A stretch of 7,417 nt of DNA from Methanosarcinales archaeon (lineage in GTDB: Archaea > Halobacteriota > Methanosarcinia > Methanosarcinales > Methanocomedenaceae), in NCBI GenBank assembly GCA_030666885.1, contig DAOUWY010000089.1, forward strand, positions 1 through 7,417, written 5' to 3'. The position numbers and the translations under genes were made by a program. Below the pieces are notes generated by a model. The model worked only from the letters and a program-made list of their open reading frames with translations, made no database searches and had not been told where the DNA came from. Below are positions 1-4,950 of this stretch, in pieces; the first letter of the stretch is position 1, and each line of letters begins with the position of its first letter.

Positions 1-606
1 AACCAGGTCGGCCACATCCTGCCAGTTATCCTTAGTGGCAGCATACAGCAGAGGTTTCCTGTCAGCCACTACTTCCAGGCCGGCCTTAAGCACCTTGGGG
101 TCCAGGCTGCACAGGATAAGCGGCAGTTCAGTATTCCCGGCCACAATTGTGACAGCCTGTTTGAACTTACCAGGGTCACCGGAAGTACTGCGAATAGCAA
201 CCATGTCAAGTCTCAGGAACCTGCCAACATAGAATTTCTTATACTCATTAATGAACCTGATCCGTTCTGTCAGTTCATCCTCGCTCATAGTATCCCAGAC
301 ATCCACAGCAAGTGCGGGCTGGTTAAAGAACGTTAACTGGTGACGGTACAGTATATCATCCCCGCCTACAGACACAGCATGTTCGCCGGTACCGACAATC
401 ACTTCCCTTATCTCAGGTGCCAGCAGTTCTGCCAGCTTTAAGTACTTTTTCCTGAACTTGTCCTCAAGCAGGGGCGGGCAGTCTTCCAGTTTCAATGAAC
501 GGTCGATCATATGTGATGCAAAGGCCATGCAGGTAGCTTCTTTGCAGTCACCGCAGTTTGTCTGGGGCAGGAACTTATAAACTTCAAGTGGGCTGTTGAC
601 TTTCAT
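1..606 (-). CDS. cdhE: ACDS gamma subunit, corrinoid iron-sulfur protein large subunit (3'-truncated by window edge)
   Basis: My translation from the ATG at 606 gives 202 residues with no stop before base 1, so only the N-terminal part is present; the family is usually around 460-470 residues. It begins MKVNSPLEVYKFLPQTNCGD and has four cysteines, C18, C21, C26 and C43, in the CxxC-x4-C-x16-C spacing that binds the [4Fe-4S] cluster of the corrinoid iron-sulfur protein. That cluster keeps the corrinoid cobalt in the reduced Co(I) state. With CdhD the protein carries the methyl group between tetrahydromethanopterin (or sarcinapterin) and the CdhC A-cluster. The C-terminal corrinoid-binding domain lies outside the window. 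The ATG is 2 bases after the cdhD stop and is preceded by a near-perfect ribosome binding site inside the last cdhD codons, so translation is probably coupled to cdhD and the two subunits made in equal amounts. Confidence 0.96.
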   Translation of the reverse strand, partial: MKVNSPLEVYKFLPQTNCGDCKEATCMAFASHMIDRSLKLEDCPPLLEDKFRKKYLKLAELLAPEIREVIVGTGEHAVSVGGDDILYRHQLTFFNQPALAVDVWDTMSEDELTERIRFINEYKKFYVGRFLRLDMVAIRSTSGDPGKFKQAVTIVAGNTELPLILCSLDPKVLKAGLEVVADRKPLLYAATKDNWQDVADLV

Positions 607-608
607 TT

Positions 609-1913
609 TCACACCTCCGCCGTGACCCAGTTGGAAATATCCACTGCATCCCTCTCAAGTGAACCGTGCAGGCTCTGGGTAATCTCCTTTAGCACAGCCA
701 CCGAACCTGGATGCATCATCATGAACAGGTCATTGCCTGCCAGTGAAAGGGTCAGGCCGGTCACTATCTCCCAGATAGGACCCCTGTATTCCCTGGGTCC
801 CCAGTCGCTGTCTTCTTTTAGCGGGGAACCTACCATCCAGGCTTCCCTGGCACCCCATGCATTGGTAGTACCGCTGCTCATCGGGAACGACAGTTCCTCG
901 TCCCCGATAAGACCTGCCAGCCTGATGCGTTCCATATTGGTATAGGCATAATCCAGGCCGTATCCCAGTGCAGCAGTTGTGGGGTCCATGACAATATCCT
1001 CACGCTTCACATTGCACTGCTTCATAAGTTTTCGGTTCAACTCCTTCTGGGCATTTATCTCAAGCTGTGTCCATGACAGCACCACATGCCCGTAATCAGT
1101 GGCAGCCTTTGCAATACGTTCATAATCAAGGTTCAGGCTTGCACTGGCCAGCAGCACACGCTCGCCCTCTGCCACTTCTGCGGCCTTCTCCAGCACTTCG
1201 GGGTCCTTTTCAGGGTTGCCGCTGCCGCCGATAACGATCGGTACATCCACGGCCTGCAACACATCGGCCACGGTCTCGGCAGCTTCCCTGGGAGAAGTAT
1301 CCTTGATACCAGGGTCTGTACTTATCAGGTGGATGGTCACCATGTCGGCACCAAAATCATTTACCACCTTTTTGGCCCATTCTGCCGGGCTCTCAATTAC
1401 ATCCTCGTAATTGACCTTCACAGCCTTTGCCATCCCAATAGGCATATCAAACACATCCATAGTGATGTGGTTGCGGTGCGGCATGGGGCTGTCAAAATAA
1501 TAGGGCAGTGCGTTCTCTCCACCCAGGGTGATCGTATTCTTCCTTGTACCACCGTCAGAAGATGTGGCACCCAGTGTTACTTCCTGTATGGGATTTTTCC
1601 ACTCTTCGATTTTACCAACTTCAAATTTAGATGGCAGCAATTTCCCTGGCCTGGTCACACCTGGAACTGCTGCCTGGGCCATTGACCCGAACAACTGGTC
1701 TACAGGGTAACCTAATAATCGTGATATGTTTATCAAGTGCCGGGATATCTGGGCCGTTTCATGTCCCAGCATATATGCCAGTTGCGGATCAAGCCCGCCA
1801 CCGGTATCCATCTCCAGTTCAATTTCACCTTCAATGGTCACACCTTCCAGGGATTCCACGTCCATATCATTGAACAGGCTGCCCAGTTCAGATAACTTGA
1901 TCTTTTTTGCCAT
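609..1913 (-). CDS. cdhD: ACDS delta subunit, corrinoid iron-sulfur protein small subunit
   Basis: This 434-residue protein has the full family length (about 435 residues) and strongly resembles Methanosarcina CdhD as I remember it. CdhD pairs with CdhE to form the corrinoid protein that accepts or donates the methyl group. Residues 1-65 form the archaeal N-terminal extension, followed by a variable linker to about residue 95. The rest is a TIM-barrel of the CdhD family, with conserved stretches DMVTIHLISTDP (190-201), IGGSGNPEKDPEVL (228-241), LASASLNLDY (255-264), SWTQLEINAQKELNRKLMKQ (280-299), MDPTTAALGYGLDYAYTNME (309-328) and MSSGTTNAWGAREAWM (345-360). The ATG at 1913 has TAAGGTGG 7 bases upstream. 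Its stop is 2 bases before cdhE. Its 5' end, including the ribosome binding site, is duplicated immediately upstream; this is the intact copy. Confidence 0.97.
   Translation of the reverse strand: MAKKIKLSELGSLFNDMDVESLEGVTIEGEIELEMDTGGGLDPQLAYMLGHETAQISRHLINISRLLGYPVDQLFGSMAQAAVPGVTRPGKLLPSKFEVGKIEEWKNPIQEVTLGATSSDGGTRKNTITLGGENALPYYFDSPMPHRNHITMDVFDMPIGMAKAVKVNYEDVIESPAEWAKKVVNDFGADMVTIHLISTDPGIKDTSPREAAETVADVLQAVDVPIVIGGSGNPEKDPEVLEKAAEVAEGERVLLASASLNLDYERIAKAATDYGHVVLSWTQLEINAQKELNRKLMKQCNVKREDIVMDPTTAALGYGLDYAYTNMERIRLAGLIGDEELSFPMSSGTTNAWGAREAWMVGSPLKEDSDWGPREYRGPIWEIVTGLTLSLAGNDLFMMMHPGSVAVLKEITQSLHGSLERDAVDISNWVTAEV
612..618 (-). promoter_or_regulatory. Ribosome binding site of cdhE
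   Basis: GGAGGTG on the minus strand lies 5 bases before the cdhE ATG and matches the archaeal 16S rRNA 3' end (complement of CACCTCC). It is built from the last GAG GTG codons of cdhD, so the site doubles as coding sequence for the final Glu-Val. This fixes the cdhE start. Confidence 0.85.
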
Positions 1914-1939
1914 TGTGATTCCACCTTATTCATCGCATG
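1721..1939 (-). repeat. Tandem direct repeat copy 1 (5' end of intact cdhD plus its leader)
   Basis: This segment covers codons 1-64 of cdhD plus about 26 bases of leader with the ribosome binding site. It matches 1944-2163 base for base at an offset of 223, apart from 10 substitutions and one single-base indel in the leader by my hand count, about 95% identity. Homology stops abruptly at both ends: at the codon for Ser64 on one side and at ATGCGATG on the other. Only 4 bases separate the two copies. I see no inverted repeats or target-site duplications at the edges, so this looks like a simple tandem duplication, not transposition. Confidence 0.93.
1921..1928 (-). promoter_or_regulatory. Ribosome binding site of cdhD
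   Basis: TAAGGTGG on the minus strand ends 7 bases before the cdhD ATG. It begins only a base after the TGA stop (1930-1932) of the upstream 68-codon ORF, so a ribosome terminating there would sit on this site. An identical GGTGG site precedes the duplicate ORF. Confidence 0.75.
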
Positions 1940-2136
1940 AATTGTGATATGTTTGTCAAGTGCCGGGCTATTTGGGCTGCTTCATGTCCCAGCATATATG
2001 CCAGTTGCGGATCAAGCCCGCCACCGGAATCCATCTCCAGTTCAATGTCACCTTCAATGGTTATACCTTCCAGGGATTCCACGTCCATATCATTGAACAG
2101 GCTGCCCAGTTCAGATAACTTGATCTTTTTTGCCAT
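1930..2136 (-). CDS. 68-residue ORF, duplicate of the CdhD N-terminus
   Basis: The ORF starts with the same residues as CdhD and matches its residues 1-64 with six changes: V25I, E30D, T37S, T53A, S57A and I61T. It then diverges to QFMR and stops where the leader of the real cdhD begins, so the last codons ATG CGA TGA come from leader sequence. It has an ATG and a GGTGG ribosome binding site 7 bases upstream, identical in layout to those of cdhD. There is no frameshift or internal stop. It lacks the whole TIM-barrel, so it cannot bind corrinoid or carry methyl groups. If made, it would be an isolated N-terminal extension, perhaps able to occupy the CdhD docking place in the complex. It may equally be a non-functional duplication remnant, or a join of two strain variants in assembly. 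It lies 54 bases after the cooC-type gene and 16 bases before cdhD. Confidence 0.7.
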   Translation of the reverse strand: MAKKIKLSELGSLFNDMDVESLEGITIEGDIELEMDSGGGLDPQLAYMLGHEAAQIARHLTNISQFMR

Positions 2137-2163
2137 TATGATTCCACCTTATTTCATCGCATG
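1944..2163 (-). repeat. Tandem direct repeat copy 2 (duplicate cdhD 5' end)
   Basis: This is the upstream partner, in transcription direction, of the repeat at 1721-1939. It holds the ribosome binding site, start codon and 64 codons of the cdhD N-terminus. The leader has one extra A (GAAATAAGG against GAATAAGG in the other copy). The substitutions scatter along the whole length and do not cluster at one end. Confidence 0.93.
2144..2150 (-). promoter_or_regulatory. Ribosome binding site of the duplicate cdhD fragment
   Basis: AAGGTGG on the minus strand ends 7 bases before the ATG at 2136. It is the duplicated counterpart of the cdhD site and unchanged in its core, so the short ORF should be as accessible to ribosomes as cdhD itself. 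Confidence 0.65.
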
Positions 2164-2190
2164 TTTTCAAATAATTGTAAATCTGTTCTC

Positions 2191-2940
2191 TTAAATCCCC
2201 AATTTCATAATAATGTTTTCCATTTCAATCACCGCAGGTGATGTCTCGGAAAGCTCACTCAGTGCCTTTCCGTCCAGGTCGAATCTGGCAATATCCTCAT
2301 CAAATGGTACCATACCTGCAACCTCCAGCCCTAATTCCTGTGCATATTTATTAAGTTGCTCACGGTTTTCTGGTGTCACCTTATTGAATATCACAAACAT
2401 ATGCCGTACCTTCAGGTCCAGTTCCTTTTCAAGATCCCGTATCCGCTCGGCAGTCCCAAGCCCCCGCCTGGAACCGTCTGTTACCACAACAAGTTCGTCA
2501 ACATCCCGGATAATACCACGGCTCAGATGTTCCAGGCCGGCTGCCGTATCAATGATCACCAGGTCATAGTTCCTGATGATCCTGTCCATTATGTTGCGCA
2601 GCAAGTTGTTGGTAAAGCAATAACATCCACTACCTTCAGGCCTGCCCATCACAAGCAGGTCATACCCGTGCTGCTCAGCAAGTATACTGTATATCCTGGA
2701 CTCCAGTAACAGTTCCTTATCAGTATCCGGTGGCAGATTATCCCGCTCCTCCAGCAGGAACTCCCTCTGGTCGGCCAGGGTTTGCCCGACCACATCCCCA
2801 AGTGCCTCCGGAAGATTTGAGTCAGGGTCCGCGTCAATGGCCAGAATGGTTGCATCCCTGTTCACCAGCCAGCGGATGAGCATGGCTGCTACAGCAGTCT
2901 TGCCCGTACCACCCTTGCCTGTAATTGCTACAACTTTCAA
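2191..2940 (-). CDS. cooC: CooC-type nickel-insertion ATPase of the ACDS operon
   Basis: This 249-residue protein is a MinD/ParA/NifH-type P-loop ATPase of the CooC family, which matures Ni-Fe-S clusters of CO dehydrogenase using ATP. The N-terminus has the deviant Walker A motif GKGGTGKT at residues 8-15, with the extra signature lysine K9. A switch-like IDADPDSNLPEAL follows at about 35-47, and Walker B (LVIIDTAAG) at 127-135 has D131. The cysteines C106 and C108 form the CxC motif that binds the metal between the two subunits of CooC dimers. The start is a TTG: an in-frame TAA (the cdhC stop) lies just upstream, no ATG precedes the P-loop in frame, GAGG sits 7 bases before the TTG, and family members begin at this point (MKV/I-V/A-x-TGKGGTGKT). 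It sits between cdhC and cdhD, as in Methanosarcina cdh operons. Whether it loads the CdhA C-cluster, the CdhC A-cluster or both is not visible in sequence. Confidence 0.93.
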   Translation of the reverse strand: MKVVAITGKGGTGKTAVAAMLIRWLVNRDATILAIDADPDSNLPEALGDVVGQTLADQREFLLEERDNLPPDTDKELLLESRIYSILAEQHGYDLLVMGRPEGSGCYCFTNNLLRNIMDRIIRNYDLVIIDTAAGLEHLSRGIIRDVDELVVVTDGSRRGLGTAERIRDLEKELDLKVRHMFVIFNKVTPENREQLNKYAQELGLEVAGMVPFDEDIARFDLDGKALSELSETSPAVIEMENIIMKLGI

Positions 2941-2947
2941 GGCGCTG

Positions 2948-2951
2948 CCTC
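2948..2951 (-). promoter_or_regulatory. Ribosome binding site deciding the TTG start of the cooC-type gene
   Basis: GAGG on the minus strand lies 7 bases before the TTG at 2940, the same spacing as in cdhC and cdhD. It lies in the 18-base gap after the cdhC stop. The weak TTG could lower the output of this accessory ATPase relative to the structural subunits. Confidence 0.6.
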
Positions 2952-2958
2952 TGGGAAG

Positions 2959-4365
2959 TTATTTCTTGCTGCTGAGTATGATCTTGTCGATGGAGACCTT
3001 GGCATTCTTCAGTGTAATTTTTATACCACCGCTACCACCAGCGGTTATGGGCGGGAGGTTCTGCAGCATAGCAGGGTCAGGCATGCCAAATGCCGGCATA
3101 GCTGTTGAAGTTCCAGTTGATTCTTCATCTTCATCCACTTCTTCATCCTCATCGGCACCCCAGTTCTTTACCACAGGATGATCTTTCTCTTTGAGGAATT
3201 CCTTCAAGGTATCCAGGTCCTGTGCATCCTCCTCGGTAGCTACTTTGTCCACGATCTCGGCAGGGATATCAGCCAGTACCTTATCCTTGAGAACTTTTGG
3301 CATCCAGACCACCCTGTTCCAGCCGCCATCCGCCTGGATGAACTTGGGTGAACGGAAATAATTGACCCCGACACCCAAAAAGCCAATAACCTGCTTGCCG
3401 CCGCCGGTCTGGCCAGCCATCGTACTGAAGGCAAGCCCGTTAGGGGCCATGCCAGTATAATCCCGGTCGACCCAGCCGATACCGTCAACTTCCGGCATAT
3501 AGAATCCTACAACCTCGAAACATCCGCATGAGGTATGTGGAAACTCAAAGAAACTATGGATCTTGATCCTGTTATATTCTCCACCGGACAGGGACACAGC
3601 GGTTTCGTTGACACCAGAGTACTCACCGCCAATTTCGTCCAGTAGCTCGCCTTTCTCTATTGGGAACTGTGGGCCTTCCGGGTCCACCTTTGCTGCTGCC
3701 CTGCCGTCAAACCAGTTGATCGCACCACACAATGCGATCCTGTCAGGAGTTATCACACATACACTGGTCGGTGCGAAACTCTGGCACAGGCTGCAGCCGT
3801 AGAAAGTATCCACATCTTCATCATGGAGGTTGCGTGTCCTCTCGTCCCTGGCAGCATATCTCTCCATTGCCTTTGCCAGTTCCTCTTCTACCTTTCCCAT
3901 ATCAGTGATATATGTGGCTTCGATCTTCTCTATAAATGGCAGTTCATTCGTGAACAGCATCATAGTGGCCTTTGCAATATGTTCAAGGGAATTAAGCCCT
4001 TTCGCAATGGAATCCTTATTGATCCTGAGCCATACATCATACCGCTGGTTCAAGTGCATAACACCCTGGATGTAATTCTGGAAATCATGGTTGCGCCTTT
4101 CAACAATGGCTTCCAGGTCAGGTTCCACCAGTTCTCCTGCAATGCGGTATATCATAGCCAGTGGATAACGCCCCCCCTCTTCCATATCAGAGATGTCGGG
4201 ACCGATAAGCGTGAATTTACCATCCTCTATCGCATCTGTTTCCACTGCATTTACCAGTTCGAACCCTTTGGATTTCGGACCAGCCAGTTCAACATACATA
4301 TCATCTTTACGGACCCTTTCCCCTTCGAACATAGGGGATATTTCAAACGGGAATTCATCTGCCAT
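2959..4365 (-). CDS. cdhC: ACDS beta subunit, acetyl-CoA synthase (A-cluster)
   Basis: This 468-residue protein has the archaeal CdhC length (about 470); it lacks the extra N-terminal domain of bacterial acetyl-CoA synthases. It makes or cleaves acetyl-CoA from a methyl group, CO and CoA at the Ni-Ni-[4Fe-4S] A-cluster. All five expected ligand cysteines are present: C191, C194 and C203 in GCSLCQSFAPTSVC, and C280 and C282 in the HTSCGCFE stretch. This is the pattern known for Methanosarcina thermophila CdhC, shifted by two residues. After about residue 400 comes an acidic linker (DEDEEVDEDEE, 405-415), a Pro/Met-rich stretch, and a C-terminal tail IKITLKNAKVSIDKII (448-463) that resembles the CdhA N-terminus. 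The ATG has TGAGGA 7 bases upstream. It lies 54 bases after cdhB and 18 bases before the cooC-type gene. Confidence 0.97.
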   Translation of the reverse strand: MADEFPFEISPMFEGERVRKDDMYVELAGPKSKGFELVNAVETDAIEDGKFTLIGPDISDMEEGGRYPLAMIYRIAGELVEPDLEAIVERRNHDFQNYIQGVMHLNQRYDVWLRINKDSIAKGLNSLEHIAKATMMLFTNELPFIEKIEATYITDMGKVEEELAKAMERYAARDERTRNLHDEDVDTFYGCSLCQSFAPTSVCVITPDRIALCGAINWFDGRAAAKVDPEGPQFPIEKGELLDEIGGEYSGVNETAVSLSGGEYNRIKIHSFFEFPHTSCGCFEVVGFYMPEVDGIGWVDRDYTGMAPNGLAFSTMAGQTGGGKQVIGFLGVGVNYFRSPKFIQADGGWNRVVWMPKVLKDKVLADIPAEIVDKVATEEDAQDLDTLKEFLKEKDHPVVKNWGADEDEEVDEDEESTGTSTAMPAFGMPDPAMLQNLPPITAGGSGGIKITLKNAKVSIDKIILSSKK

Positions 4366-4372
4366 TATAAAA

Positions 4373-4378
4373 TCCTCA
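4373..4378 (-). promoter_or_regulatory. Ribosome binding site of cdhC
   Basis: TGAGGA on the minus strand ends 7 bases before the cdhC ATG. The remaining 4379-4419 is AT-rich spacer after the cdhB stop; I see no hairpin or clear promoter in it. Confidence 0.6.
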
Positions 4379-4419
4379 CACTTCTTTTTTTAATATTGAT
4401 CTTTCTTGCCGGTAATAAT

Positions 4420-4950
4420 TTATAATTGTGCTACAACCACATCCAGTGCCCGGATAAAATCCTCTGGTTTAAGGTTGCCGAATGATTGCCCGGCATTTGG
4501 ATGATAGTGCCTGTCAATAGAGATCACCTTAATTTTTGTAAAATTCTTTAACGTGGACATCAACTGGCTGGCATAGTAGTACGTATGCCCGAGGAATATG
4601 GTTGTATCATACCCACCCTTGCCGTCGAATCCCTTCCAGTCAGAATCTTGCAGGTATGAGACCAGTGCGTGCAGGTTGACGTAGGTGGCATCAATGCCTT
4701 CCTCGTTCAACCGCTTTAAGCTACTTCCCGTAGCAGCCACAGGTATGCCTTTTCCAGCCATGGTCCTGACAATTTCAATGACACCATCATCACCGGCCGC
4801 TGTCCCCACGATGAGCAGCGGACGCTTCGCCTTTGAAATAAACTTACCTGCCACCTCTGCTTTAACTGCTTTTGCCATCTTTGGTCCGGGAATATTAGCC
4901 TTGTCAAAGGGTACTGCATTTCTGGTGGTATCCAGTTCCTTAGATGCCAT
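4420..4950 (-). CDS. cdhB: ACDS epsilon subunit
   Basis: With the ATG at 4950 this encodes 176 residues, near the usual 165-175 for CdhB. CdhB is the small partner of CdhA in the alpha2-epsilon2 CO dehydrogenase. The fold is a DHS-like nucleotide-binding type; its exact role is unsettled, and electron transfer with FAD or stabilisation of CdhA have been suggested. Family marks visible are ISKAKRPLLIVG (38-49), IPVAATGSSLKRL (residues in the 70s-80s) and NAGQSFGNL (152-160). I chose this ATG because it overlaps the cdhA stop by one base (TAATG) and has AAGGGGG 10 bases upstream. The frame can be extended 7 codons to a GTG at 4971, but that start would lie inside cdhA and lacks family support. 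The overlap suggests coupled translation and matched amounts of CdhA and CdhB. Confidence 0.93.
   Translation of the reverse strand: MASKELDTTRNAVPFDKANIPGPKMAKAVKAEVAGKFISKAKRPLLIVGTAAGDDGVIEIVRTMAGKGIPVAATGSSLKRLNEEGIDATYVNLHALVSYLQDSDWKGFDGKGGYDTTIFLGHTYYYASQLMSTLKNFTKIKVISIDRHYHPNAGQSFGNLKPEDFIRALDVVVAQL

Noticed and set aside
35..232. Short plus-strand frame near the window start
   Set aside because: It is the antisense of cdhE, whose translation through the same bases matches the corrinoid protein large subunit.
1086..1685. 199-codon open frame on the plus strand opposite cdhD
   Set aside because: It lies wholly antisense to a strongly conserved gene, has no recognisable domain and a Cys/His-rich composition typical of a shadow frame.
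1721..2163. Direct repeats as a mobile element or CRISPR-like array
   Set aside because: There are only two copies, they are coding, and there are no terminal inverted repeats, transposase or spacers; a tandem duplication of the cdhD 5' end explains all of it.
2191..2940. P-loop ATPase as NifH or ParA/MinD partitioning protein
   Set aside because: The CxC motif at C106/C108, the length and the position inside the cdh operon fit the CooC family better; the NifH cluster cysteine pattern is not evident.
4171..4177. Run of seven C's in cdhC, a possible sequencing slip or phase-variable tract
   Set aside because: The frame stays intact through it and encodes EGGR in a continuous, full-length CdhC; nothing suggests slippage.
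3823..4425. 200-codon open frame on the plus strand opposite cdhC
   Set aside because: It is antisense to the conserved cdhC N-terminal half and shows no family features; its hydrophobic look comes from reverse-complemented cdhC codons.
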